Shown here: piece after piece, positions 32,719 through 41,789 of the stretch
How the letters are laid out: the number at the start of each line of letters is the position of its first letter
Numbering within the stretch: position 1 is the first letter of the stretch
From: Vibrio tarriae
GTDB lineage: Bacteria; Pseudomonadota; Gammaproteobacteria; Enterobacterales; Vibrionaceae
Reading direction: 5' to 3'
DNA length: 64,000 nt
Assembly (NCBI RefSeq): GCF_002216685.1
Contig: NZ_CP022353.1
Coordinates: forward strand, 1-64,000
Translations under genes and position numbers: made by a program
The notes under the pieces: model-generated
What the model was told of the DNA's origin: nothing
Database searches by the model: none
Seen by the model: only the letters and a program-made list of their open reading frames with translations

Positions 32719-32888
32719 GTAGAATGTCGTGAATGCGCTTTGATGTCAACCTTGCCATTATGAATATTACTCATGTTGATCGTGAAGCAGATTCAAGCTT
32801 GAAAAAGCAATTAAGTGCTATGTGTGGTTATTCGTGAAATAGGTAGGGAATGATTCTTAGCATGCTTACAAGCATAGAGGATAGGAGC

Positions 32889-32915
32889 AAAAGCTCACCA
32901 TTTCGGCGAGCTTTG
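32889..32915 (-). terminator. Terminator after metL
   Basis: AAGCTCGCC and GGTGAGCTT (one G-T pair) form a stem with a GAAAT loop on the minus strand, followed by TTTTGC. Confidence 0.75.
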
Positions 32916-32937
32916 TTTTAGGAGCTGAATGTGAGGG

Positions 32938-35349
32938 TTAGAGTAGGCTCGCGAGCAGATTCAAATCTGACTGAATCGCACCGGCGGTTACTTCGCGCCC
33001 TGCGCCAGGGCCGCGGATCACCAGCGGGTTATCGCGATACCATTTGCTCTCAATCGCAAAGATGTTGTCGCATGGGAGTAAGTTGGCCAGTGGGTGATCT
33101 TGCTCAAGCGCTTCGACGCCGACACTGGCCTTGCCATTTTTTTCTAGCCTTGCCACGTAGCGCAGTACCTTGCCTTGCTTTTGCGCACGGGCGAGGCGCT
33201 CGGCGAGCTGCTCGTTGAGCAGTTTGCTGTTATCGAGAAAATCATCCAGCGATACAGAACGCAGCTCGGCAGGTACCAATGATTCTACTTTGACATTCTG
33301 CGGCTCAATCTCAAGGCCAGATTCACGCGCCAAGATCACCAATTTACGCATCACGTCTGAACCATCGAGATCGCAGCGCGGATCGGGTTCGGTCAAACCT
33401 TGTTGCCACGCTAAATCGACCAGTTCACTGAACGGCAAACTGCCATCGTATTGTTGGAATAACCATGAGAGTGTGCCGGAGAAAATCCCCGATAACGCCA
33501 TGATGTCATCGCCACTTTCACGTAGGTCGCGCACTGTATGGTTAATTGGCAAGCCTGCGCCTACCGTGGCGTTATAGAGCCAGTGGCGGCCAATCTTGTG
33601 GAAGGCATCTTTAACTTGATAGTAGTAATTGCCCGCAGCCGAGCCTGCCACTTTGTTGGCGGAAATCAGGTGCAAGCCTTGTTCGGCAATCTCAAGATAC
33701 TGCTCGGCTAACTCTTCGCTGGCGGTGACATCAATGACGATAGCTTCATCATAACCTTCTAATGCACCGAGCTTTTTCAACCAGATTTGATCTTGATTGG
33801 GGAGCGATTCATCTTGGAAATGCGTTGGAACATGCGTCGGGTCGATGCCTTGTTCATTAAACCAATAGGTTTGGCTATCGACCACCGCAACCAACTCAAA
33901 ATTCATGCCGTGGCGTTGCTCCAATTTCTCTTTTTGTTCAGCAAACAGTTTGAGCCAGCTGGAGCCAATATTGCCTTTACCGCACAGCGCAATCGCCACG
34001 CGTTTTTGAGCTTGAAAGAGCTGTTTATGAATCGCGTTAACCAATGAATGAATCGGTGTTTGGCGCAGCACTGCGACCAAACTGAGGCTTGATTCCGATG
34101 CGCTGATAAATTCGACTGGCAAGGTATTCAGCTGCTGGTAGAAACCATAACAGTGGTTCGGGTTTTTGGTGACGCCCGCACCAACAGCGGCAATCAGGTC
34201 ATAGCCTTCTTTGAGTTTGATTTCCGCTTCGAAAGCGGCATCTTGCAACGCTGCAAACGCGCCGGGGGCAATTTCTGCCGTGTAAGCTAAACGTAAACGG
34301 TATTGATCGGGCTGGGCTTCATAAGTCAGCGGTTGCAGCTGCACGCGCAGCAAGTGCTGTAACACATCTTCTTGCAAGCGTTGGAAATCATGGTGATGAG
34401 CAAAGCTCAGCTCAATCAGCAGCACATCATCGAGCGAAGTAATGATTTTCGCGCCGCGCCCGGATGCGAGTACGCGCTCAATACGGGTAGAACCCGATTC
34501 CGGTTGGTGGCTGCAACGCAAGTGAAGTTCCATAGTGCTCTGTGCCACAGGTTGTAATGTGCGGCTGTGTAGCACTGGCGCTGCCAAGCGAGCCAGTTCA
34601 TTGGCTTCATCGAGCCTCAGCAGTGGCAGCAAACACGCATCGCTGACAATGCGCGGATCGGCGCTGTACACGCCTGCCACATCACTCCAAATGGTCACGC
34701 GTGACACTTCAGCCAGTGCACCAATCACGGTTGCGGAATAATCGGAACCATTACGACCGAGCAGGACAGTATCGCCCTGTTCGTTTTGCGCCATAAAACC
34801 GGTGATCACCACACGGCGCTGGGTATGTTGGGTCAATATGGCTTTCAGTAGCGGATAAGAGCGAGCGCGATCCACTTCTGGCTGTGTGCCTGCTTCGGCA
34901 CGTAAAAATGCCCGTGCATCTTGCGCGACGGCTGGTAAGTCTTGCTCATTCAACAATGCGGCGAGCAGGCGGGCTGACCACAGCTCACCATGCCCCAAAA
35001 CCCAAGCGTATTGCGCCTTGCTAAGAGGAGCGGTGAGTTCGCCTAACACGCTGATCTCTTGTTGTAGTTGATGGAGCAGTGGTTCAGCTGCATCCGCGGT
35101 CAGTAGTTTGGTGATCAAATCGGACTGATATTGGCGCAGTGCGTGCAGAGTTTCATGGGCGGCTCGGCCATCATTGTTGAGGGCTTCGACAACACTGATC
35201 AAGCGGTTAGTGGTTTTGCCAGCCGCAGAAACCACCACCAAATCATCACTCTTGGAATAACTTTTTAGAATTTTCGCGACACGCAGATAACACTCTGGGT
35301 CGGCAAGGCTACTACCACCAAATTTGTGCAGTTGACGGGGATGAGTCAT
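32938..35349 (-). CDS. metL: Bifunctional aspartokinase II / homoserine dehydrogenase II
   Basis: 803 residues (E. coli 810). The N-terminal aspartokinase starts KFGGSSLADPECYLRVA and has LLGRNGSDYSATVIGAL near residue 200. The homoserine dehydrogenase part begins near 450 (VAIALCGKGNIGSSW, the NAD(P) loop) with SANKVAG and GTLSWLF further on. It performs the first and third steps from aspartate to homoserine. It follows metB after 12 bases in one operon, so it should share the MetJ control at the metB promoter. Confidence 0.97.
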   Translation of the reverse strand: MTHPRQLHKFGGSSLADPECYLRVAKILKSYSKSDDLVVVSAAGKTTNRLISVVEALNNDGRAAHETLHALRQYQSDLITKLLTADAAEPLLHQLQQEISVLGELTAPLSKAQYAWVLGHGELWSARLLAALLNEQDLPAVAQDARAFLRAEAGTQPEVDRARSYPLLKAILTQHTQRRVVITGFMAQNEQGDTVLLGRNGSDYSATVIGALAEVSRVTIWSDVAGVYSADPRIVSDACLLPLLRLDEANELARLAAPVLHSRTLQPVAQSTMELHLRCSHQPESGSTRIERVLASGRGAKIITSLDDVLLIELSFAHHHDFQRLQEDVLQHLLRVQLQPLTYEAQPDQYRLRLAYTAEIAPGAFAALQDAAFEAEIKLKEGYDLIAAVGAGVTKNPNHCYGFYQQLNTLPVEFISASESSLSLVAVLRQTPIHSLVNAIHKQLFQAQKRVAIALCGKGNIGSSWLKLFAEQKEKLEQRHGMNFELVAVVDSQTYWFNEQGIDPTHVPTHFQDESLPNQDQIWLKKLGALEGYDEAIVIDVTASEELAEQYLEIAEQGLHLISANKVAGSAAGNYYYQVKDAFHKIGRHWLYNATVGAGLPINHTVRDLRESGDDIMALSGIFSGTLSWLFQQYDGSLPFSELVDLAWQQGLTEPDPRCDLDGSDVMRKLVILARESGLEIEPQNVKVESLVPAELRSVSLDDFLDNSKLLNEQLAERLARAQKQGKVLRYVARLEKNGKASVGVEALEQDHPLANLLPCDNIFAIESKWYRDNPLVIRGPGAGREVTAGAIQSDLNLLASLL

Positions 35350-35361
35350 TCACAGATCTCC

Positions 35362-36528
35362 TTAATTCGCGGCAAGAGTTTGTAAAAAGGCTTGGTCAAG
35401 ATCGGCAATCAGATCGGAAGCATCTTCAAGACCGACGGAAAGACGCAGCAACTGCTGGGAAATTCCCGCTTCGGCTAACGCTTCTTCGCCCATCGCACGG
35501 TGAGTCATAGACGCTGGATGGCAGATAAGGCTTTCTACCCCCCCGAGCGATTCAGCCAGTGAAAACAGCGCCAACTTGCCCACAAACAATTTCAGCTGTT
35601 CAAAACTACCTGCAAACTCGAAACTGAGCATAGCGCCAAAGCCAGATTGCTGCTTTTTGGCAATCTCATGGCCTGGATGCTCGGGCAGGCTTGGATGATA
35701 AATTTTGCCAACCAAGGGCTGGGTTTGTAGATACGCCAAGATCTGCTGCGCACTCTCTTCATGCACGCGCATCCGCGCGCCTAAGGTACGAATGCCACGC
35801 AAGGTCATGTAGCTATCAAATGGGGTGCCGGTTGAGCCTAAACAGTTGCCCCACCAAGCCAGCTCTTCTGCATGTTGCTTGTTTTTACAGATCAACACGC
35901 CGCCAATCACATCTGAATGACCGTTAATGTATTTGGTGGTGGAGTGCAGCACAAAATCCGCGCCTAAGGTGAGCGGTTTTTGGAATACCGGAGTCAAAAA
36001 GGTGTTATCGACCGCCACCAACGTGCCTTGCGCTTTGGCTAACTGACAAAGATGAGCGATGTCCACCACACGCACTAAAGGATTGGAAGGGGTTTCAATC
36101 AGCAGCAGCTTGGGTTTGCGGGCTAAAGCTTGGGTGAGTGCGGCTGCGTTGGATTGATCGACAAACTGCACTTTGAAATCGCCTTTTTTAGCGCGGGTGT
36201 TGAGCAAGCGATAAGTACCGCCATAGCAGTCGTGCGGCGCGACAATCAGGTCATCAGGGCCTAACAAGGCGGTGACCCATAAGTTGATCGCAGAGGTTCC
36301 GCAGTTGGTCACTATGGCGCCTTCTCCACATTCAAGCTCATATAAGGTTTGTTCTAACAGGCCTCGGTTTGGGTTACCTGAGCGGGTGTAATCGTATTTA
36401 GGCACTTCGCCAAATGCGGGAAACCCATAGTTGGTCGAAAGATAAATGGGAGGTACAACCGCATGGTATTGAGTATCCGATTCAATCCCGGTACGAACCG
36501 CAATGGTGGCTGGCTTGCGTGTGGTCAT
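35362..36528 (-). CDS. metB: Cystathionine gamma-synthase
   Basis: 388 residues (E. coli 386). A PLP enzyme of the Cys/Met family: LIVAPHDCYGGTYRL, the VDNTFLTP segment, and the PLP lysine in HSTTKYINGHSDVIGG. It joins O-succinylhomoserine with cysteine to give cystathionine. It is the first gene of metBL, divergent from metJ, and has four tandem MetJ boxes about 160-190 bases upstream. Confidence 0.96.
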   Translation of the reverse strand: MTTRKPATIAVRTGIESDTQYHAVVPPIYLSTNYGFPAFGEVPKYDYTRSGNPNRGLLEQTLYELECGEGAIVTNCGTSAINLWVTALLGPDDLIVAPHDCYGGTYRLLNTRAKKGDFKVQFVDQSNAAALTQALARKPKLLLIETPSNPLVRVVDIAHLCQLAKAQGTLVAVDNTFLTPVFQKPLTLGADFVLHSTTKYINGHSDVIGGVLICKNKQHAEELAWWGNCLGSTGTPFDSYMTLRGIRTLGARMRVHEESAQQILAYLQTQPLVGKIYHPSLPEHPGHEIAKKQQSGFGAMLSFEFAGSFEQLKLFVGKLALFSLAESLGGVESLICHPASMTHRAMGEEALAEAGISQQLLRLSVGLEDASDLIADLDQAFLQTLAAN

Positions 36529-36687
36529 GGAGTTTCCTTGCTGGCTATTCTGTCCTAGAGGGCTTCATCATATACCTTTCCTGCTTTAAGCTGCAGTGTC
36601 GGTTGTCGCATCGCAACTTTCCCTAACTGGGGGATGAGGTTTATCCGTTGCCCATAAATTACTCGACACTTTACTGATGTTAAATGA

Positions 36688-36719
36688 AGACGTCAACACT
36701 TCTAGACGTCTATATGTCT
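36688..36719. promoter_or_regulatory. Four tandem MetJ boxes between metB and metJ
   Basis: Consecutive 8-base boxes without gaps: AGACGTCA, ACACTTCT, AGACGTCT, ATATGTCT. The third is the exact consensus. The operator can control both the metBL operon and metJ itself. Confidence 0.9.
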
Positions 36720-36795
36720 TTGCTTATGGCAGTAAATCCCGCTAAAATTAGAGCCTTTGAAATTTCGATTCGAACCACAATAACGAAGGTGCGCA

Positions 36796-37113
36796 ATGGC
36801 AGACTGGAATGGCGAATACATCAGCCCCTATGCAGAGCATGGGAAAAAGAGCGAGTTGGTAAAAAAAATCACGGTATCCATTCCGCTGAAAGTTCTCAAA
36901 GTGCTAACGGATGAGAGAACACGCCGTCAAGTCAATAATTTACGTCATGCTACCAATAGTGAGTTACTGTGCGAAGCCTTCTTGCATGCTTATACCGGTC
37001 AGCCGCTGCCGACGGACGAAGACCTACGTAAAGATCGCCCTGATGATATTCCTGCCGAAGCCAAACGTTTGATGACCGAAATGGGGATTGAGTTCGAATC
37101 TTACGATGAGTAA
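36796..37113 (+). CDS. metJ: Methionine repressor MetJ
   Basis: 105 residues, same as E. coli. It has the ribbon strand [15 protein letters not shown] (about 22-36) and helices with [20 protein letters not shown] of the ribbon-helix-helix fold. It binds S-adenosylmethionine and represses met genes, here probably metF and metBL on either side and itself. ATG at 36796 follows AAGGTGCGCA. Confidence 0.98.
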
Positions 37114-37160
37114 CGATTGGCGTGAGTGATACGGGTTCATTGAACAAATCCGGCTTATAA

Positions 37161-37192
37161 AAAAGCCCCTCATATAACTGAGGGGCTTTTTG
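37161..37192. terminator. Bidirectional terminator between metJ and malic enzyme gene
   Basis: AAAAGCCCCTCA and TGAGGGGCTTTT form a 12-bp stem around TATAAC, with A-runs before and T-runs after. Confidence 0.9.
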
Positions 37193-37224
37193 TATCGACT
37201 TTTTTATTCATATAAACAAGCAGA

Positions 37225-38502
37225 TTAAGCCTGCATGTAGTTTTCTGGCATTGAGATACGAGCAACGCCTGATTCTACTGCTGCTTCCGCGACTGCGCGT
37301 GCTACGCGTGGTAATAGGCGTGGGTCCATCGGTTTCGGAATGATGTAATCAATACCGAAACTGAGCTTATCCACTCCAGCAGCTGCCAGCACTTCTGCTG
37401 GTACAGGCTCTTTCGCCAGTTGGCGAATCGCCTCTACTGCAGCCAGTTTCATCTGATCATTGATTTCGCTGGCGCGTACATCGAGTGCTCCACGGAAAAT
37501 GAACGGGAAACAGAGCACGTTGTTAACTTGGTTTGGATAGTCGCTGCGACCAGTCCCCATGATCATGTCGTTACGGACTTGATGAGCAATTTCTGGTTTG
37601 ATTTCAGGATCTGGGTTGGAGCAAGCAAATACCACGGGCTTATCGGCCATCAGTTTCAGGGCATCCGCTGGCAGCAGGTTAGGACCTGAAACGCCCAAGA
37701 ATAGATCCGCTCCCGCAATCACATCTTCCAGCGTACGCTTGTCGGTATTGTTCGCAAACAGAGCTTTGTATTCATTGAGGTCATCACGGCGCGTGTGGAT
37801 CACACCTTTGCGATCCAGCATGTAGATCTTCTCACGCATTGCACCGCATTTGATCAGTAGCTCCATACACGCCACCGCTGCGGCACCCGCCCCAAGGCAG
37901 ACGATAATACAGTCTTTCAGTTGTTTACCTTGCAGCTCAAGAGCGTTAAGCATACCAGCCGCGGTGACAATCGCGGTACCATGTTGGTCATCGTGGAATA
38001 CAGGGACATCACAACGCTCAATCAGGCGGCGCTCAATTTCAAAGCAGTCTGGGGCTTTGATATCTTCTAAGTTGATGCCGCCGAAAGTATCAGCAATGTT
38101 AGCGACAGTATCGATAAATTCGTCGATCGTGCGGTGTTTTACTTCAATATCAATCGAATCCAATCCAGCGAAGCGTTTAAACAGCAGTGCCTTACCTTCC
38201 ATGACAGGCTTAGAGGCCATCGGGCCTAAATTTCCCAATCCTAAAATTGCGGTGCCGTTAGAGATCACGGCCACCGTGTTGCCTTTCGCGGTGTACTTAT
38301 ACACATTGTCAACGTTTTGCGCGATTTCACGCACTGGCTCAGCTACACCTGGGCTATAAGCCAGAGCCAGATCGGCAGCAGAATCGGCTGGCTTAGTCAG
38401 TGCAATACCAATTTTGCCCGCGGTTGGGTAAGCATGGTAATCCAGAGCACGTTGGCGAAATTGTTCTTCAGGCGTTGGGTTGAGGCGATTGTCATCGGAC
38501 AT
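37225..38502 (-). CDS. Malic enzyme, short form (malate to pyruvate)
   Basis: 425 residues. Malic domain: YSPGVAEPVREIA, then the catalytic LGLGNLGPMASKPVMEGK. NAD(P)-binding domain: VCLGAGAAAVACMELL. HDDQHGTAIVTAAG is the metal site. It decarboxylates malate to pyruvate. It is the 420-430-residue bacterial type without the phosphotransacetylase-like tail of E. coli MaeB. Whether it uses NAD or NADP cannot be told by eye. A stand-alone gene between the metJ terminator and rpmE. Confidence 0.93.
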   Translation of the reverse strand: MSDDNRLNPTPEEQFRQRALDYHAYPTAGKIGIALTKPADSAADLALAYSPGVAEPVREIAQNVDNVYKYTAKGNTVAVISNGTAILGLGNLGPMASKPVMEGKALLFKRFAGLDSIDIEVKHRTIDEFIDTVANIADTFGGINLEDIKAPDCFEIERRLIERCDVPVFHDDQHGTAIVTAAGMLNALELQGKQLKDCIIVCLGAGAAAVACMELLIKCGAMREKIYMLDRKGVIHTRRDDLNEYKALFANNTDKRTLEDVIAGADLFLGVSGPNLLPADALKLMADKPVVFACSNPDPEIKPEIAHQVRNDMIMGTGRSDYPNQVNNVLCFPFIFRGALDVRASEINDQMKLAAVEAIRQLAKEPVPAEVLAAAGVDKLSFGIDYIIPKPMDPRLLPRVARAVAEAAVESGVARISMPENYMQA

Positions 38503-38760
38503 AGGGCTGTTCTCTTATTGTTATTTATGGGGGAGGTCGCAAATTTTAAAGTAACTATTGCAAACTGCCTAGGTTAGACACTGAGCAAAGCGTACAAAAA
38601 AAGCGAAGATCTTGCTGATAAGACCAGTGAAAATGTGAATTGCGGAGAAGAAATAGCCAGATCGTGCCAATTCAAAAGGTTTTATATGCAGATAAGTGAG
38701 TGATCAATTCATCCTCGCTGAAAGCGAGATGAGATAACGATGGTGGCGCTTAGGCTATGA
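38503..38760 (-). other. Intergenic region upstream of malic enzyme gene
   Basis: About 260 bases without an open frame of interest. It must contain the malic enzyme promoter, read leftward. No clear operator is seen. Confidence 0.35.
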
Positions 38761-38786
38761 AAAAAGGACGCCGGAGCGTCCTTTTT
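38761..38786 (-). terminator. Terminator after rpmE
   Basis: AAAAAGGACGC and GCGTCCTTTTT pair around CGGA. Both strands carry T-runs, so it can also act rightward. Confidence 0.9.
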
Positions 38787-38809
38787 CAAAATCTAGCGTA
38801 AAGCAGAAA

Positions 38810-39028
38810 TTACTTCTTCGCAGACAGTGCGCCGAAACGCTTGTTGAAGCGCTCAACACGACCACCGGTGTCAACGATACGTTGCTTACCAGAGTAGAAT
38901 GGGTGGCACTTGTCACATACGTCTAGGTGCATTGTGTCTTTACCTAGAGTAGAGTTGAAAACGAAAGAGTTGCCGCAAGAACAAGTTGCGTTTACTGCTT
39001 TGTATTCTGGGTGGATACCAGCTTTCAT
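38810..39028 (-). CDS. rpmE: Ribosomal protein L31 (zinc-binding form)
   Basis: 72 residues starting [18 protein letters not shown]. Cys16, Cys18, Cys38 and Cys41 form the zinc site of the C+ form of L31, which bridges the ribosomal subunits. Under zinc shortage such bacteria often replace it by a Cys-less copy encoded elsewhere. It is divergent from priA. A structured leader lies just upstream. Confidence 0.97.
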   Translation of the reverse strand: MKAGIHPEYKAVNATCSCGNSFVFNSTLGKDTMHLDVCDKCHPFYSGKQRIVDTGGRVERFNKRFGALSAKK

Positions 39029-39039
39029 GGGATAACCTC

Positions 39040-39095
39040 AATTTAGGCCGTGTCGCCATCCGAATCGATTGTCGTCGGACACCACACGTAGTGTT
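39040..39095 (-). promoter_or_regulatory. Possible L31 autoregulatory leader
   Basis: On the minus strand GTGTC (39082-39078) can pair with GACAC (39054-39050) enclosing an inner CGA/TCG stem, just ahead of the rpmE ribosome site (TTGAGG). Another small hairpin, ACAC/GTGT, precedes it. L31 genes in gammaproteobacteria are known to carry autoregulatory leaders; whether this one matches that model was not tested. Confidence 0.4.
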
Positions 39096-39282
39096 AAAAA
39101 TAACGAGTTTGCATATCCAGAGAGGTCAACCCTCTAGGATGCCGTAAGGCGCGATATATTAATGAATCTTGAGTTTCGGATCAACCAATCGCGCCGATTA
39201 TTTCACCAAAAGCGCGGGTCGAATTTCTGCCAAGCTTCCAGTAGACTGTGATCCGTTTGATTTTTCCCTGTTTTGGACCCTG

Positions 39283-41487
39283 ATGCGACCCACCATTGCC
39301 CGAGTTTGCCTGCCTGTACCTCTGGATAAGTCTTTCGACTATTTGATCCCAGCTCATCTATTTCCAGTGCTGGGCGGTCGTGTGCAAGTGCCTTTTGGGC
39401 GGCAAACCTTGGTCGGCATCGTCCAGTCGCTGACGCATCAATCCGATTTTCCTATCGAGCAACTGAAATCGGTGCAAGCGGTATTGGATGACGCGCCAGT
39501 CTGGCCGGATAAACTTCAGTCTCTGCTGCACTGGTGTAGCCAGTTTTATCATTATCCGCTCGGTGAAACGTACGCGAATGCCTTACCCAGCGCGCTGCGT
39601 AAAGGCAAAGCCGCAGAGTTGACTAGCCATAAGGAGTGGCGTTTAACCACGCTTGGCCAAGAGCAGCTGATGCAAGGGGTGAAGCGGAGCGCAGTCAAGC
39701 AAGCGCAAGTGCTTCACCTGTTGCAGCATGGCGCTTTATCCCACCAAGCCTTACTTGATGAAGAGGTAAGCAGCGCAACACTGAAAACCCTAGTGGAGAA
39801 AGGCTGGATTGAGTGTGAAGAACGTAAACCGGTGGCGCGACCTTGGCCGCAAGAGCTGGAAGCCAAAGTCGATAAACCTAAGCTTAATCAAGAGCAGGCG
39901 ATCGCGATTGCGGCAGTGAATAGCCAGCAAGGTTTCGGCTGCTTTTTATTAGAAGGGGTAACGGGTTCAGGCAAAACAGAGGTGTATCTTAACCTCATCA
40001 CACCGGTATTGGCGCGTGGTGAACAAGCCTTGGTGTTGGTGCCGGAAATTGGTTTAACCCCACAAACCATCAACCGGTTTCGCCAACGTTTTAATGTCCC
40101 CGTCGAAGTCATGCACTCGGCGCTCAACGATACTGAACGCCTCAACGCTTGGCTGGCGGCGCGCGATAAAGTGGCGGGCATTGTGATTGGTACGCGCTCG
40201 GCGCTGCTCACGCCCTTTGCCAAATTGGGCATTATTATTGTTGATGAAGAACATGATAGTTCTTATAAGCAGCAAGATAGCCTGCGTTATCATGCCCGCG
40301 ATGTGGCTGTGATGCGCGCGCATTTGGAGAATATTCCGATCGTGCTTGGCTCGGCGACGCCAGCCTTGGAAACGTTGCATAATGCGCTCAGTGGTAAATA
40401 CCATCACTTGCAACTGACGCAGCGCGCCGGTAATGCACTACCCACACGTAACCACGCGTTGGATGTGAAAGGGCTCTATCTAGAAAGTGGCCTATCTGCT
40501 CCTTTGATTGCAGAAATGCGCCGCCATTTGTCGGCGGGCAATCAGGTGATGCTGTTTTTAAACCGCCGCGGTTTTTCTCCGGCCTTGATGTGCCATGAAT
40601 GCGGCTGGATTGCGGAGTGCCAGCGTTGCGATGCCTATTACACCTACCATCAACACAGCAATGAAATGCGCTGCCACCATTGTGGTTCACAGCGTCCTGT
40701 TCTCCATCAATGCAAAGGGTGTGGCTCGACTCAACTGGTTACTGTCGGCGTTGGTACGGAACAGCTTGAAGCGCAATTACACACTCTATTCCCTGAGTAT
40801 CGTTCAGTGCGGATTGATCGAGATAGCACGCGGCGTAAAGGCAGTTTGGAATCGGCGTTAACCGCGATTCGTAAAGGCGAATATCAGATTTTGATTGGTA
40901 CGCAAATGCTCGCCAAAGGACATCACTTCCCCGATGTTACCTTGGTCGCGTTGTTGGATGTCGATGGCTCATTGTACAGCAGTGATTTTCGCGCTTCTGA
41001 GCGCTTGGCTCAGCTCTTTATTCAAGTCGCAGGGCGGGCAGGGCGTGCCAGCAAGCCGGGCGAAGTGGTGTTACAAACGCATCATCCCGAACACAGTTTG
41101 CTACAAGCCTTGCTGCATAAGGATTACCACCATTTTGCCTTAACGGCGTTGGAAGAGCGCAAGCTGGCGCAACTGCCCCCTTATTCTTTCTTGAGCTTAT
41201 TTCGAGCTGAAGCCAATCACACCGCTCAAGTGGAAGATTTTTTGCGTCAAGTGCGCGAAACCTTGCGCTGCAATCCTTGGTTTGATAGCGAATGTATGGT
41301 GCTCGGGCCAACGCCTGCGCCACTCGCGAAAAGAGCGGGAAAATTCCGTTGGCAACTTTTACTACAAACGCCTAATCGCACCCTGATGCAGAAGATTTTG
41401 CAAAGCGCACGTCCTGCACTGCAACAGTTACCGTTGGCAAGCAAGGTGCGTTGGTCGATCGATATTGATCCGCAAGATCTGAGCTAA
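39283..41487 (+). CDS. priA: Primosomal protein N' (replication restart helicase PriA)
   Basis: 734 residues (E. coli 732). ATG at 39283 begins MRPTIARVCLPVPLDKSFDYL; the open frame to 39169 is rejected. Motifs: Walker A GVTGSGKTEVY near 232, DEEHDSSYKQ near 325, and eight Cys in the zinc-binding insert (CHECGWIAECQRC ... CHHC ... CKGCG) near 440-485. QVAGRAGRASKPGEV is helicase motif VI. It restarts collapsed replication forks by loading the primosome. Confidence 0.98.
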   Translation: MRPTIARVCLPVPLDKSFDYLIPAHLFPVLGGRVQVPFGRQTLVGIVQSLTHQSDFPIEQLKSVQAVLDDAPVWPDKLQSLLHWCSQFYHYPLGETYANALPSALRKGKAAELTSHKEWRLTTLGQEQLMQGVKRSAVKQAQVLHLLQHGALSHQALLDEEVSSATLKTLVEKGWIECEERKPVARPWPQELEAKVDKPKLNQEQAIAIAAVNSQQGFGCFLLEGVTGSGKTEVYLNLITPVLARGEQALVLVPEIGLTPQTINRFRQRFNVPVEVMHSALNDTERLNAWLAARDKVAGIVIGTRSALLTPFAKLGIIIVDEEHDSSYKQQDSLRYHARDVAVMRAHLENIPIVLGSATPALETLHNALSGKYHHLQLTQRAGNALPTRNHALDVKGLYLESGLSAPLIAEMRRHLSAGNQVMLFLNRRGFSPALMCHECGWIAECQRCDAYYTYHQHSNEMRCHHCGSQRPVLHQCKGCGSTQLVTVGVGTEQLEAQLHTLFPEYRSVRIDRDSTRRKGSLESALTAIRKGEYQILIGTQMLAKGHHFPDVTLVALLDVDGSLYSSDFRASERLAQLFIQVAGRAGRASKPGEVVLQTHHPEHSLLQALLHKDYHHFALTALEERKLAQLPPYSFLSLFRAEANHTAQVEDFLRQVRETLRCNPWFDSECMVLGPTPAPLAKRAGKFRWQLLLQTPNRTLMQKILQSARPALQQLPLASKVRWSIDIDPQDLS

Positions 41488-41789
41488 TTCGCATCGCGGT
41501 TAATAAAGTCTGTGTGTTAATTTTGTCAGCAAATTAATGCTTATTATCGTGATGTAAATCACAGTGACTATGCAAGATTTGTTAATCTCGCCGTAACTTT
41601 CTGTTCTGAATCCCTTAGACTATCGGTAAAACCCACTCAGTGAATCGTTTTCGTTAATCCAAAAGCCATGGTATAGACATGATTTCAAGTATTAACAAGG
41701 TTTACTGATTGCAGGTTAAGTCTTACAAGATCAGTCATCATAAGTGTGATGCTCAACATCACTTGATAAAGAAAAGAGGGTAAAAATAC
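41488..41789 (+). other. Regulatory region before cytR
   Basis: 302 bases with no gene. It contains a CRP site (41548-41563) and presumably the cytR promoter. GATCAGTCATCATAAGTGTGATGCTCAACATCACTT near 41729-41764 includes a GTGATGCTCAACATCAC inverted repeat just upstream of the cytR start, a possible second operator; only 20 bases or fewer of it form the repeat core. Confidence 0.5.
41548..41563. promoter_or_regulatory. CRP site upstream of cytR
   Basis: CGTGA-TGTAAA-TCACA, one mismatch to the TGTGA-N6-TCACA consensus. CRP control of cytR is known in E. coli, where CRP and CytR act together. Confidence 0.75.
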
